In this document: piece after piece, positions 1 through 10,232 of the stretch
How the letters are laid out: the number at the start of each line of letters is the position of its first letter
Numbering within the stretch: position 1 is the first letter of the stretch
Assembly (NCBI GenBank): GCA_023014485.1
Contig: JAJOZX010002352.1
Location: 382,001 to 446,000 of the forward strand
DNA: 64,000 nt
Direction of reading: 5' to 3'
Source: Bathynomus jamesi
Taxonomy: Eukaryota; Arthropoda; Malacostraca; Isopoda; Cirolanidae
Notes under the pieces: generated by a model
Told to the model about the DNA's origin: nothing
What the model saw: the letters and a program-made list of their open reading frames with translations, nothing else
Databases searched by the model: none
Program-made: the position numbers and the translations under genes

Positions 1-29
<29 letters not shown>
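1..29. repeat. (TA)n microsatellite
   Basis: Pure TA dinucleotide tract cut by the window edge. Confidence 0.95.
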
Positions 30-34
<5 letters not shown>

Positions 35-315
35 TTCCTTTTGTAATAATATACCTTTATTTCATAAAGAAATTGGAGAGACAGAAGTAGTTCGTTAGTG
101 AATAATTGGCATATATCTAAAGCTTATATTTGTGTGACATCTAAACCGGATCTAAACGTTGACACAATCCTTTTTTTTAAAATAAGATGAGGAAACACTC
201 AGAAAAGTAGATTTTTCACATCGTTGCGAAATCAGTGAAGTCGCTACATATTATAGGAAGGGCTGGCCACTACGTTAATTTATTTTAGGGAACTACAATA
301 GCCGTGGTTTGATTT
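30..315. other. unassigned intergenic sequence
   Basis: AT-rich sequence in which I see no coding region or recognisable repeat. Confidence 0.5.
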
Positions 316-464
316 TAATACGGAAACTGAAGTAAAATGTGCAGCACAGAGGTGGTTTGGTTTCCTGTGTGGTTTAGTGGTAAGGGAAGTCCTCCTGACG
401 TGGTCCCGTGACGCAGGGATGAAACCACCTCTGTGCTACACATTTTACTTTAATCCCCGTATTA
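316..464. repeat. foldback element around a tRNA-like core
   Basis: The arms at about 316-358 and 422-464 are inverted copies sharing AAAATGTG and CACAGAGGTGGTTT. The central loop holds a tRNA A-box-like segment, GTGGTTTAGTGGTAAGG. A small foldback repeat with a SINE-like core is the simplest reading; there is no coding capacity. Confidence 0.6.
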
Positions 465-1027
465 GGTTAAATTGGTTTTGGTCACAGGTTAGATTTGGTG
501 AAGTGTTGTTAAGTTAGATGAGATAGGGTGAAGTTATGTTATAGTAGGATAAAGTTGGTCAGGTTACGTTAAATTAGTCTAGGTTAATAGGACAAATTGC
601 ATCAGATTAGATCAGAAACCCCTCGATCGCATGTGAGCCACTCGTATCTGAAGGTCGCCTGTTACGGGTTTTGTTTGGAGACCCCGTACAAATATATACT
701 TACATCAACCCAATTTGGAATATTATGTACATCCGTGATGTCGTTGAAGGCCAAATCAAATTGTTTTTGGTTAAAATTTTAACTCCAGTTAAAATTACTG
801 ACTGTTAATGAAGGGCCATTTAGGCGATCCGTTGGCCACTGGTCCATAACAGGGTTTGTATTAACGTTCTTGTCCAGAATTCAAAATGTATCTAGATATG
901 TATGAAAGCGTTCGGAACTTATGCAGTGTATATTGCGATTCGAATTTCGTTAGAAGTTTTTCATTCCTATTCTACCCCCAGCAAATGAATCAGTTCTGAT
1001 TCTAGAATCACCTTCCAGCCAGAAATG

Positions 1028-1034
<7 letters not shown>
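465..1034. other. unassigned intergenic sequence
   Basis: Contains scattered GGTTAG-like words near 480-590. They are too irregular to be a telomeric array. No gene seen. Confidence 0.5.
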
Positions 1035-1076
<42 letters not shown>

Positions 1077-1084
1077 ATATATAT

Positions 1085-1132
<48 letters not shown>
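1035..1132. repeat. (TA)n microsatellite
   Basis: About 100 bases of TA repeats with a few phase slips. It borders a hAT-like MITE directly. Confidence 0.95.
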
Positions 1133-1136
<4 letters not shown>

Positions 1137-1594
1137 TGGTGGACCGGATGTCAGTTTTTCAAAACATCTGCGGATGCGGATCTTTAATTTCAATATCCGC
1201 GGATGCGGATATTTAGTTAATCTATCAATATAATATAGAATTAGGAATATATGACATAATTTTTCAAATTTCGTGATATTACTCTTATGGCAAGCAATGC
1301 ATAAGAATTAAAATTAATATTAATGTTTTCATTATGATAAAAATAATAACTTTCTCAAGAGTTTCAGCCACAGAAAATTCAATGAAACAAGTTTCATTCA
1401 ATTTTCTGTGTTACCAAGTATTTATATTTTGAGGTTTATATATTTTTGTTCATTAATATAATTAATACTTTACATGAAATGTGTATGACTGGGCCTTCAT
1501 AATTTATTAGAGGTAATATCCGCATAACATCCGCAGTCAGAAGTGCGGATGCGGATGTTAAAAAAGATGCGGATGCGGATATTCGGTCCACCAA
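1133..1594. mobile_element. hAT-like non-autonomous element (MITE)
   Basis: The ends match in inverted orientation (GGTGGACCG on the left, CGGTCCACC on the right). Just inside both ends are repeated GCGGATGCGGAT and ATCCGC words. Subterminal repeats of this kind are transposase-binding sites in hAT elements. The interior is AT-rich and non-coding. It resembles the hAT element at 26920-28202, which also carries GCATCCGC repeats. Confidence 0.65.
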
Positions 1595-1607
1595 TATATA
1601 TATATAT

Positions 1608-1913
1608 ACAGGGTGGTATATGGGGGGCAAAAAAGTAAGGCGATACGACACTCGATACATTGTATGTATCTCGTTACGATATATGAATAATATATGTATC
1701 GCGATATGATACAATACGATATATATATATATATATATGACATTATGAAACAAATTATGAAAGCACTGGATACCGCGACTCTGGGAGTGTGATTGGGGGA
1801 TGGGAGAGGAGAAGATGGAGAGGGGAGGGGAGAGATCACTCACTGAGTCAATGATAAAGTATCGCGATACGATACAAGATACAAAAATGTTTCGCGATAC
1901 TGCGCCACCCTGT
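1608..1913. mobile_element. MITE with ACAGGGTGG ends
   Basis: Inverted ends ACAGGGTGG / CCACCCTGT sit inside TA-rich DNA. Next to the ends are many copies of TATCGCGATAC-like words in both orientations. Non-coding. Confidence 0.65.
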
Positions 1914-1927
1914 AATATATATATATA

Positions 1928-2106
1928 CACCGTAAGATGGGGTAACTGGGCCCTACCAATTTTAAGGTAAATTTCGTTATTATTTTTTTCATAAATTGTA
2001 GGTACCTTAGCATAGGTAGGTACCTACAATTTAAGGAAATAATTCATACTTTTATATAACGAAATTTACCTTAAACTTAGTAGGGCCAGTTAACCCATCT
2101 TACGGT
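1928..2106. mobile_element. foldback MITE, CCGTAAGATGG family
   Basis: The left end CCGTAAGATGGGGTAACTGG and the right end are inverted copies. The interior is also palindromic (AAGGTAAATTTCGTTAT and its complement), so the element can form one long hairpin. TA lies on both sides. A half copy of the same family occurs at 9631-9663. Confidence 0.75.
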
Positions 2107-2189
2107 ATATATATATTATATATATATAATATAATATATATATATATATATATAATATATATATACATACATACATACATACATATTAT

Positions 2190-2223
<34 letters not shown>

Positions 2224-2231
2224 GTATATAA
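2107..2231. repeat. TA / TACA / TATG microsatellite
   Basis: Compound tract of TA, CATA and GTAT repeats. Confidence 0.9.
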
Positions 2232-2265
2232 TTACACGCGCTGTTTGACCATGCTCCGTTAAACA

Positions 2266-2350
2266 AGTCCTTTTTGGGATTCTGGATGGCGTCATCAGTA
2301 GCGCACTGACTGAAACTACGTGATGCGGGTTCGATTCCTACTATCTCCAA
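2266..2350 (+). repeat. tRNA-like SINE head
   Basis: Contains an A-box-like TCATCAGTAGCGCACTGAC and a good B box, GCGGGTTCGATTCC, spaced as in tRNA. The cloverleaf is not convincing, so I call it a SINE head rather than a tRNA gene. Confidence 0.5.
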
Positions 2351-2509
2351 GTCTCCTCCTTTATTGCCTTTTCATTTTCCATCTTATTCCAGTGCAGTTA
2401 TTTTACTTAAAAAAAACATTCAATATTATCTTCGATTCGATCAACGTTATTGAGAGCTAATGCAAACATCATATACGTATTGATTTCTAATAGCAATATA
2501 TATATATAT

Positions 2510-2687
2510 TTTTGCATGATGTAAAATCATGCTTGTTCTTGCATGATATTCCATCTTGGGTCCCCACTCTTACACTACAGATTTGAATGAGATGCTTTCA
2601 TTTCCTCGAGTGTAGGGGGAGTTAGTACGGAAAACACTTCAGGACGCGAAAGTGTTTTATTCAGATGTTAGGTTCGAATCGTGGTGA

Positions 2688-2690
<3 letters not shown>
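2510..2690. repeat. SINE body related to 53265-53400
   Basis: CCTCGAGTGTAGGGGGAGTT, then GGACGCGAAAG and GGTTCGAATCGTGG, mirror the order found near 53310 (CCTCGAGCGTGGGAGGGTT, GGACGCGAAGG). This marks a dispersed SINE-like family. Confidence 0.55.
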
Positions 2691-2724
<34 letters not shown>

Positions 2725-2760
2725 TATATATATATATATAATATATATATATATTATATA
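2691..2760. repeat. (TA)n microsatellite
   Basis: TA tract directly beside an element ending in ACAGGGTG. Confidence 0.95.
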
Positions 2761-2761
2761 C

Positions 2762-3445
2762 ACAGGGTGTTTCAGTAGGAAAGGTCAATACTTCGGGAGG
2801 TGATAGTATCGGTCATTGTGAGAAAAAAAGTTCATATGAACATGTGTCTAATTCTGAATGGTTACGGAGATAGAGCTGTTTGAATCTACAAATACAAAAG
2901 CATTGTTAATGGTAATCAAGAAAGAGAAACCAATTACTGTTTCTAACATTTAATGTTTAAACATTGGCATTTTGAATGGTATCAGATACAGAAATGACAA
3001 ATTTGTTACAGTTTATAACACGTTTTCGAAAATCCCACAGTCAACCTCAATGCAGTTTGCAACTCGTGTGCGAAGGTCGCGTGTTGTTCGTCTGAGTTGA
3101 TCTTGACGTTCCTTTATGCGGGCAGCAGCATCCAAAATGCGCGCGAGCAATTCGTCTCGTGTATCCACCTTTCTTTTGTAAACTTGACTTTTCATCCACC
3201 CCCACAAACAATAATCTAAGGGAGAGAGGTCTGGAGACCTTGGTGGTGTTTAAACATTAAATGTTAGAAACAGTAATTGGTTTCTCTTTCTTGATTACCA
3301 TTAACAATGCTTTTGTATTTGTAGATTCAAACAGCTCTATCTCCGTAACCATTCAGAATTAGACACACGTTCATATGAACTTTTTTCTCACAATGACCGA
3401 TACTATCACCTCCCGAAGTATTGAATTTTCCTCCTGAAACACCCT
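2762..3445. mobile_element. mariner-type element with duplicated 3' end
   Basis: Two inverted arms of nearly 200 bases (about 2762-2960 and 3248-3445) start with ACAGGGTGTTTCAG. They surround only the last part of a transposase gene on the minus strand. The right end has a small change next to a GT microsatellite. It is closely related to the copy at 33188-33840. Confidence 0.8.
3013..3247 (-). pseudogene. transposase C-terminal fragment
   Basis: The minus-strand reading begins SPDLSPLDYCLWGWMKSQVY and runs to a stop at the C terminus. The motif SPDL-x-PLDY-x-LWG is the third catalytic Asp region of mariner-like DDD transposases. The helix-turn-helix and the first two catalytic Asp regions are absent, so this is a dead remnant inside a MITE-like element. 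Its C-terminal helix (ARILDAAARIKERQDQLRR) is nearly the same as in the fragments at 33435-33680 and 5240-5480. Confidence 0.75.
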
Positions 3446-3450
3446 CTGTG

Positions 3451-3501
<51 letters not shown>
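3451..3501. repeat. (GT)n microsatellite
   Basis: Uninterrupted GT tract. Confidence 0.95.
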
Positions 3502-3502
<1 letters not shown>

Positions 3503-3504
<2 letters not shown>

Positions 3505-3581
3505 ATAAGTCCGGTCGGTCTCATAGGAAAATTTATTTTAAATTTTTAAATTAAATTTTCTTATGAGACCGGACTTATGGT
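3503..3581. repeat. hairpin of two MITE ends
   Basis: CCATAAGTCCGG with TCTCATAGGAAAATTTA is followed by its inverted copy. The same end sequence occurs at 30830-30852 and 36560-36595, so this looks like two terminal repeats with almost no interior. Confidence 0.7.
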
Positions 3582-3584
3582 TTT

Positions 3585-3640
3585 GCCTCCGCACGAATTG
3601 TTCATTCTGACGATGATCAAGCTTATTGCTCCACCTTGAT
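3585..3640 (-). repeat. SINE/LINE 3' tail fragment
   Basis: GAATTGTTCATTCTGACGA followed by TCAAGCTTATTGCTCCACC matches the tail of the SINE at 24735-25007 and of the LINE at 51104-51710. Only the tail is present. Confidence 0.6.
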
Positions 3641-5028
3641 AGGTCCCCCCCCCCAGTTTATTGTACCACCTTCGTACCCCCCCCCCCCCGAAATATATAT
3701 ATAAATATACACACGTATTTATTTTACATTGATATTGCTCAGAAACATGTTCACAAACAAGTTCTCAAAATTTGGCAAAGTTAAAGCCAGAGATAAAATT
3801 GTAATTTCCTTCTAAAACTTAAAGGTAGAAAGTTTATAGACACGAGGAGGAAGCTTCGTTTTATCGCCGCTTTAAAAAAAAAAATTAAAAAAAATAAAAA
3901 ATCTGCCGCCAAGTGGTGGAAGTTGAAATGCAGACCGTGGCCCGAGTTATTAGAATCGCCAGTCAAAAGTTTTAGTTTTGAGTGATCATATAGGGAAAGT
4001 AATCCATCTGCGTGAGAGATTTTACTTAGATGGATCACTTTCCCCAATATGGTATCCAATTTAAGGTCATTCTTCATTTTCAAGAAATGGGTTAGTAAAA
4101 ATAAAAGAAGTCCTCTTTTAAGAATTTGTCATATTTCTGATAATTATATTCTAGTTTCGGTTCTTTGTTGCTCTTTTTTTTTTAGTTTTAATTTAGGTCT
4201 ACTTTCGATACGCTCAATTCAGGTATTGATGTCGAAGCTTTCTCATCATGATTTAAGACGTGAATTAAGCTCGGAATCAGTTCCATTTTATTTGTTTTTT
4301 TATTCCTCGTATATTTTCACTTTTTATTATCGTTTCCATAAGTTTTCTCTCTGGAGAGTTACCACCGTTGAAGCGACAGGATCTGATTCTCGGCACGACA
4401 TAACTTTATTACCATATTCCATTTAAAGTACTTAAAAAGAGTCTTTAAAATGGAGTATAATTATTGGATAAAGGTTCTTAAATGATAAGCTCGTTTTAGT
4501 TTCGCTGATTCATTTTTTAATAATGAATTAATTGCATTCAAATTTTTAAAAAATGCAACTTTTGACTAATGATTCTAATAATTTGGTCAGGGTCTATAAA
4601 AAGAAGCATGACCAGGGCTAATCCTAACTCGATTACGTTAAGTGAGTAGACAATTATCGCCAATGGATAGATTAAGATTTTAGTTGGAATTTCTGGTGAA
4701 ATCCTTTGCCCTTTGTCAATTTATGTTAAAGCCAAACCAGAGTTTATCAAAGCGGAATATAACTTAAATCGATGATTTGACTTAAAATTTGCTCTTCGAG
4801 AATGCGAGAAAAAAATTCTTCTCTTTTATTATCCTTGTGTTAATATAAAATTTATGTAACGTATTATATAATGTTGATATAATACAGTATATAATGATGA
4901 AACATCCATTTTATGCAGTGTTTTGTGTTGCGTGCCGTAATTTACTGTGCAATAATTGCATGTCATCCATCTGCCTTATGTTAACAGGTGGACTTCTTTT
5001 GTTCAAACCTTTTCTGCAGTAATTAACA
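3641..5028. other. unassigned stretch
   Basis: Poly-C runs near 3645-3690, then AT-rich sequence. An open frame of 125 codons at 4049-4426 (+) has no recognisable motif and biased AT-rich composition, so I do not call it a gene. Confidence 0.5.
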
Positions 5029-5074
5029 CACACACACACACACACCACACACACACACACACACCACAGCGTGA
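5029..5074. repeat. (CA)n microsatellite
   Basis: CA tract with two single-base interruptions. It adjoins the left end of the transposon at 5075. Confidence 0.95.
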
Positions 5075-5239
5075 GTCACGACGAAATGTTAAAAATCTCA
5101 TATGAACATAGGTCTGATTCTTAACGGTTATGGAGCTATGGATATTTGAATGTTTGAAAATAAGAATAAACGAACAAAGAGCTGCTAAAGTTTTTATTCA
5201 TGAATTTACAATAATTGCTCAAAATTACTACCCTCGGCC

Positions 5240-6697
5240 TCAATACACATTACACATCGCGGCTCGTCTGTGAATCGCGCGTGTAGCTCGCATTAGTTCA
5301 TTGCGATTGCTCTTTATGAGGGCTGCAGCATCCAAAATGCGACGGAGCAATGCATCTCGTGTTTCCACTTTTCTCTGGTATACCAGCTCTTTCATGCGCC
5401 CCCACAGATACAAATCTAGAGGGGTTAGGTCCGGAGACCTGGGTGGTCAATTTTGTGCACCACCACCACGACCGATCCATCGACCAGGCGATGATCGAGA
5501 TGCGTTCTTACTGCACGGCTAAAATGGGGAGGAACTCCGTCATGTTGAAAGTACATAGCAATCGTGTTGCTAAAGGTACATCTTCAGTTAATATTCGTTT
5601 TAGCACATGACCTGGACTTTGGGATGACAATAGGTTTTTCTTATGTAGAATTTAAATCTGAATCTATTTTCTTCTATGGTATTTTTTGTGCAAATTGATA
5701 TAACGGAGATATAAGCAATCTTTGGATCGATTAAAATCGATTGAAATCGTATGGTGGTAATAATTCGTTTTACTCCTGCGGGTTGATTTTGGTATGAGAA
5801 TAGGTTTTCTTGGTGTATTTTGGTGTGTTTTATTCAAATCTGACCTTCATTTCTTGTGTAAATGAATTCTTGAATGCCCGGTTAGGTCAACTGTACGCCC
5901 TTGACGATTGGCTAGGTTGTCGTGATATTTTCATTAAAACTAACAAAAATATCAAGACAACCTAACCAATCGTCAAGGGCGTACAGTTGACCGAACCGTG
6001 CATTCGCAGTAGCGGCAGTTCGTCTTGCAGAAATCGTACATAAATGTCACCTGTAAAGACCACCTCCGAAGCTAAACGGACCAATCAGCTGACCGTGGAG
6101 AATATCACACCACACACATTGACACTGAACCGATGTTGAAAATTACTTTCCACAATGGCATGAGGATTCACATCTGACCACACATGTGAATTGCGAGTGT
6201 TGTTGACACCGTCGCGAGTAAATTGAGCCTCATCACAGAACAAGACGTATTAATGCAAATGTCGATCGGCATTGAGCCAATTACAAAATTCCAGCCGTTG
6301 GGCACGATCCCCAGGTTGGAGGTGCTGAACGCGCTGTACGTGATATGGATACATGCCTTCTTCGTGTAACGTTCTACATACTCTCGTTTGAGGAACTTTA
6401 AGACGTGGAAATCCTTCGCGTACTAACATGAGGACTCCGCTGTACCATCTGAATAATGTTTTCTTGTTCAGCCACATCTTGTTGTACCGGACGCTCAGAT
6501 AAAACAGTAACGCTAGGAAATGAACCGCTCTCTCGCAATCTCCGGAAAACGTTGCTAAACAGTCGTCGATCCGGAATAGTTCGATTTGGAAAACGTCGCT
6601 GGTATTCAGCGACAGCAGCAGCAGTAGTATTTCCATCGCAAAATCCGGAAACATTCACCATATCGGCATATTCGGCATTTGAAAACATAAAAGGCAT
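5240..6697 (-). pseudogene. DUF4817-type DDD transposase, broken
   Basis: I start it at ATG 6697 (MPFMFSNAEYADMV). The N-terminal 60 residues fit the DUF4817 helix-turn-helix (GFCDGNTTAAAVAEYQRRFP, then a second HTH with VFRRLRESGSFP). The catalytic core follows in pieces: FCDEAQFTRDGVNNTRNSH (first Asp), FSVNVWCGILHGQLIGPF, QHDGVPPHFSRAV (second Asp) and SPDLTPLDLYLWG (third Asp). It ends NVY-stop at 5240. Damage includes a frame change near 6400, a stop before the first Asp motif, an insert of about 360-400 bases near 5640-6002, and a shift near 5480. In the intact family this enzyme cuts and pastes the element through its inverted ends. Confidence 0.8.
5876..6000. repeat. inverted repeat inside the transposase insert
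   Basis: GGTTAGGTCAACTGTACGCC and CTTGACGATTGG recur as an inverted copy ending at GACCGAACC. The loop is AT-rich. This is probably a small foldback MITE that helped break the transposase. Confidence 0.65.
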
Positions 6698-6939
6698 ACT
6701 GAACGCGCAAAATATTAACTTCATGCTGTGAAACACAAGACACTACTGCGTAGTTAGTTCGGTTGGGTAAGTAAGTAACTGTCAATTCAATTCATGGTCA
6801 CGCGTGCGCATGCTTGAAATTCAAACATCCATAGCTCCATAACCGTTAAGAATCGGACCTATGTTCATATGAAGTTTTTGACTGGGAATGACCTCAGCGA
6901 AAAGCCCTCGAAGTTATGACAATTTCGTCGTAACTCACC

Positions 6940-6942
<3 letters not shown>

Positions 6943-6977
<35 letters not shown>

Positions 6978-6988
6978 TATATATATAT
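6943..6988. repeat. (TA)n microsatellite
   Basis: TA tract at the right end of the preceding transposon. Confidence 0.95.
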
Positions 6989-7277
6989 CCCGCAAGGGGG
7001 TTCTAAGCTCGTGCTCTTGAGTGCTCTTTGTGCTCGTTTGTACGTGCTTGTTCCTGGAGGTTTCACGTGCGCCCTCCCGGCCCTAGCACCCAAGGATGAT
7101 GGGGCTCGACCCTGCAGTCCTTGTCATCCTTGGTCTTTTTCCACTTCGACTGTCCCCTCCACCCTTTCTTTTTCCTCTGTCTTTCCTCTCACTTTTTCTT
7201 TGTTTTTTCCGCTGAGATATGCCCTTTAAATAGAGGCGAATCGGTTCTTCCTGAACTAAAAAAAAAAAAAAAAAAAT
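6989..7277 (+). mobile_element. retroposon 3' end with poly(A)
   Basis: A relatively GC-rich segment (CCCGCAAGGGGGTTC... CTTCCTGAACT) ends in 19-20 A bases and is bounded by TA repeats. It looks like the truncated 3' UTR of a poly(A) LINE or a processed transcript. An overlapping 72-codon open frame has no recognised domain. Confidence 0.5.
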
Positions 7278-7293
7278 ATATATATATAATATT

Positions 7294-7334
<41 letters not shown>
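7278..7334. repeat. (TA)n microsatellite
   Basis: TA tract between the poly(A) tail and the Tc1 left end. Confidence 0.95.
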
Positions 7335-7337
<3 letters not shown>

Positions 7338-7753
7338 TACCAGTCAAAAGTTTAAGTACACCTAATTTCCAATGTTTTACTGCTTAGCTCATGACATAAA
7401 CTTCAAATGTAAACTTAACAGGTACTAGGGATGAATTTGCTTACCTGGCTTTCATATGGTATGCTTCAGTGCATCTGCCCTATGCAGTGTGTTGTAACAC
7501 AGAAGCTTCTTCAAAATAGCCTTCAAAATGTGTTAATTTACGTCTAGCATGCAACCTAAAATTAATGTCATTAGCTCTGCACAAAGGTCCAAAAACAGTT
7601 TAAAAGTCTTTACTGGCGTAGTGTGTTTCTTCAGGAGTATGTTAATACATGTGTTCAGTTCTTAACCTGTGCTGCAGGTCTTTACATATAAAATCCTTGC
7701 AGAGGAGCTAACTGTGTAGTTTAAGGTGTTTTTCTGTTGATTGTAACTGAGAA

Positions 7754-8725
7754 ATGAAGGCAAATTGCAAAAAAATTAAAAGTTTCTGTGAATGCGGTTG
7801 CTTGTGCCATTAAACGGTACGAAGAAACTGGTCAAAATAATGGTAGGAAAAAGTTAGGGCGACCAAGAACCACAACAGACTCAGAGGACAAGTATATCCG
7901 AGTCACCAGTCTGCGCAACGGACGCCTCACAGCACCTGAAATCAAAGCCCAGCTGAACAACTCCAGAAGTACAACAGTTTCAACATCAACTGTTCAGAGA
8001 AGACTAAGAGAGGCAGGATTAAAAGGACGAACTGCAGCAAAGAAACCAATGCTGACACTCCAGAACAAAAAGAAAAGGCTAGCCTGGGCTAAAAAACACC
8101 AAAAATTGACTGTTGAGCAGTGGAAATTTGTCCTTTGGACTGACGAATCAAAGTTCGAAGTTTTTGGATCCAAACGCAGAGTATTTGTGCGGCGCAGAGC
8201 GGGTGAAAGAATGACACAGCAGTGTGTTGTGCCAACAGTGAAGCACGGTGGAGAACGTGTGATGGTCTGGGGATGTTTTGCAGGAGAGCAAGGTGGAGAT
8301 CTCCACAAAGTCACTGGAATACTGAACTAACGTGGCTATCACAGCATTCTAGAGCGCCATGCCATCCCAGCTGGACTGCGACTAGTTGGCCAACAGTTCA
8401 TAATGCAGCAAGACAACGATCCTTAACACACTTCCAAGCTGTGTCAAAATTACCTGAAGCAAAAAAACGGCAACGTCAGCTCACAGTTATGGAATGGCCA
8501 GCACAGTCCCCGGATCTGAACCCCATCGAGCTATTGTGGGATGAACTGGATCGACGAGTGAAAGCCAAGCAGCCATCCAGTGCTCATAAGCTCTGGGAAC
8601 TCCTACAAGAGTGCTGGCAGCAGCTTTCACCAGACTATCTTCTTTCTCTTGTTGAGCGCATGCCTCGAATTTGTTCTGCTGTAATTGCTGCTAGAGGAGG
8701 CTATTTTGATGAATCTAAAATTTAG
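7754..8725 (+). pseudogene. Tc1-like DD34E transposase, broken
   Basis: Starts MKANC at ATG 7754 and ends FDESKI at the TAG at 8725. The order is paired helix-turn-helix (GRPRTT, then VSTSTVQRRLREAG), first Asp in WTDESKFEVFG, VMVWGCF, second Asp in MQQDNDP, and catalytic Glu in SPDLNPIELLWDEL. The length suits the roughly 320-340 residues usual for Tc1. An extra A in the A-run at about 7776 shifts the frame. Q-to-stop and K-to-stop changes lie at about 8328 and 8424, and a further shift occurs near 8460. It is therefore inactive, though every motif is readable. Confidence 0.9.
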
Positions 8726-8827
8726 ACTTTGCTTTTGGTAAATTGTCATGATTGTTGTTATTTAAGGTATCATGTTTGTACTAATGAATTTGTGTCATGA
8801 TAACTTAGTTAATAAATAAAAAACTTT

Positions 8828-9296
8828 GGGTCAATCCCAGAATAGGCACCTGATGTACCTCAATCCCAGATGAAGCACCTGCGTTCAACCTCAATCCCAG
8901 AATAGGCACCTTGCAAGGAATTAAATAAAAAAAACCTGATTACAAAATTTATTGTTTATACAAAGTTTATTACAAATGTAATAAAGGCAAAGTTATAAAA
9001 GGTTTAAAGTGGTTTAATGAATAAAGAAAAATTTTAGATATTATAAATTCCTGCAATATGAGCCCGAATGTTTCTGAATCCATCTGAAGCAAATCTATCT
9101 TGCCACATAAATTGGTATAGATATACGTTAGGTTAGGGTTGATTTTTTCAAATATTGATAAAAAACAATGAAATTATATCTCTAAAAAACTGTTTATATT
9201 TTTTCTCCTCAATCCCAGATTAAGCACCTGTGTTTTGCCTCAATCCCAGATTAAGCACCTAAAAATGATTTCAGGTGCCTATTCTGGGATTGATCC
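8828..9296. mobile_element. hAT-like MITE nested in Tc1
   Basis: Bounded by a perfect 8-base target duplication AAAACTTT (8820-8827 and 9297-9304). The ends are GGGTCAATCC and GGATTGATCC. Inside the ends lie six copies of a word of about 23 bases, CAATCCCAGA followed by TNAAGCACCT or ATAGGCACCT: five direct, and the last inverted. An 8-base duplication plus subterminal repeats points to a hAT-type (or other 8-base-duplicating) transposase acting in trans. Confidence 0.85.
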
Positions 9297-9357
9297 AAAA
9301 CTTTAAACAAAATTTGAAATTTATTAATATTTCAGTGTCTTAGACTTTTGACTGGTA

Positions 9358-9360
<3 letters not shown>

Positions 9361-9441
<81 letters not shown>

Positions 9442-9445
9442 AAAT
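9361..9445. repeat. (TA)n microsatellite
   Basis: TA tract following the Tc1 right end. Confidence 0.95.
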
Positions 9446-9451
9446 ACAATT

Positions 9452-9575
9452 TAGAATAGTCCCCTGAGAAACTTGTTACACACAGACCGTGCGTGAAACA
9501 AGGAGCTCTTCTGGGAAGATTAAATGCCATATAGTTTGAATAAGTAATAGTTTTTCTTTTTCATGATGGAAGGAC
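9452..9575 (+). repeat. MITE end, GGTCCCCTGAG family
   Basis: TTAGAATAGTCCCCTGAGAA, CACAGACCGTGCG and CTCTTCTGGGAA match the ends at 10935-12167 and 52947-53092. Only one end is present. Confidence 0.65.
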
Positions 9576-9630
9576 CAACGTGTATGTGTGTTGTGTTGAA
9601 AATAAACAAAGAAAGAATATTTACCTTGAA

Positions 9631-9663
9631 CTTAGTATGGCCCAGTTACCCCATCTTACGGTA
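9631..9663 (+). repeat. half copy of CCGTAAGATGG MITE
   Basis: CCAGTTACCCCATCTTACGG is the right terminal repeat of the element at 1928-2106, here followed by TA repeats. Confidence 0.7.
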
Positions 9664-9673
9664 TATATATAAT

Positions 9674-9850
9674 GCAAACCCACAAGGAAAAGGAAAAATG
9701 ATTCCAAGGCTTTTCGTGTATTCAGAAGTACACTTCGTCAGGGAATGAATACACGAATACACGAAAGGCCTTTGAATCATTTTTCCTTTTCCTTGTGGAT
9801 TTGCATCATTCATTAATTTCACGTGTTTAATTGTGAAATTCATCCCATAT
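9674..9850. mobile_element. Penelope-like terminal hairpin
   Basis: CACAAGGAAAAGGAAAAATG is followed about 75 bases later by its inverted copy. Then comes CACGTGTTTAATTGTGAAAT, a tail also seen after the Penelope ends at 24400 and 35040. No coding sequence remains. The left arm carries a hammerhead-like motif on the minus strand. Confidence 0.6.
9705..9745 (-). ncRNA. hammerhead-like ribozyme motif
   Basis: On the minus strand CTGACGA (9741-9735) is followed by GTGTA...TACAC, which can pair as helix II, and then GAAA (9715-9712). A one-base spacer precedes helix II, as in the other copies here. Penelope-like elements are known to carry minimal hammerheads in their terminal repeats. Activity is not shown. 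Confidence 0.5.
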
Positions 9851-9892
9851 TATATATATATATAATATATATATATAGGCAATCTTCATTCT

Positions 9893-10232
9893 ACTGAATG
9901 TCGCTCTTCCAAAATACTACATTACTTCGGTCAGTTATCTTCCTCCTTTCCCTTTGCATACGTATTATCGACGACTCCACTCTTGAGGCCGCATTCGCAT
10001 CGCAGCTCCACGACAACGACGATAACCTCCCACGAAAATCAGTAATCTTGGTTGCTTATCCTCTCGTGAATTTGATTGTAGGAGTGCGGTTTTATGACGT
10101 CGTTCAAAGACTTTTGTAGTGTCGATTGCGAACTTGAAGGTTCCCATTATTGGCATTTGGAAATCGAAAGTGTTGCAGGTCGCTTCAGTTTATCCCATGA
10201 TCTGGAATATATATACACACACACATATATAT
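9893..10232. other. unassigned stretch
   Basis: GC content is higher than the surroundings and a 73-codon open frame spans 9898-10119, but I recognise no domain or repeat. Confidence 0.4.

Larger units (their letters stand above)
5075..6942. mobile_element. DNA transposon with DUF4817-type transposase
   Basis: The ends carry CGTGAGTCACGACGAAAT (left) and its near complement plus CACCCTGTA (right). Both arms contain CATATGAACATAGGTC and AACGGTTATGGAGCTATGGAT. TA repeats follow the right end. The left arm has a deletion relative to the right. The body holds one minus-strand transposase relic and an unrelated insert near 5640-6002. Confidence 0.8.
7335..9360 (+). mobile_element. Tc1-like transposon
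   Basis: Terminal inverted repeats TACTACCAGTCAAAAGT (left) and ACTTTTGACTGGTAGTA-type (right) sit in TA-rich DNA, as expected for TA target duplication. The body has one plus-strand transposase relic and a nested hAT-like MITE at 8828-9296. Without the insert the element would be about 1.55 kb, normal for Tc1. Confidence 0.9.

Noticed and set aside
480..590. Telomere-like TTAGG repeats
   Set aside because: Words such as GGTTAGATTTGG are irregular and scattered. GGTTAGGTT fragments occur widely here without forming arrays.
1008..1193. Open frames of repeated Ile-Tyr
   Set aside because: Translations of (TA)n microsatellites. The same applies at 35042-35314, 49017-49214, 53100-53150 and 61245-61330.
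4049..4426. A 125-codon open frame
   Set aside because: AT-driven composition, no domain, no splice or repeat support.
7121..7330. A coding gene upstream of the poly(A) tract
   Set aside because: The frame runs through the poly(A) into TA repeats (poly-Lys then Ile-Tyr), which indicates a retroposon 3' end.
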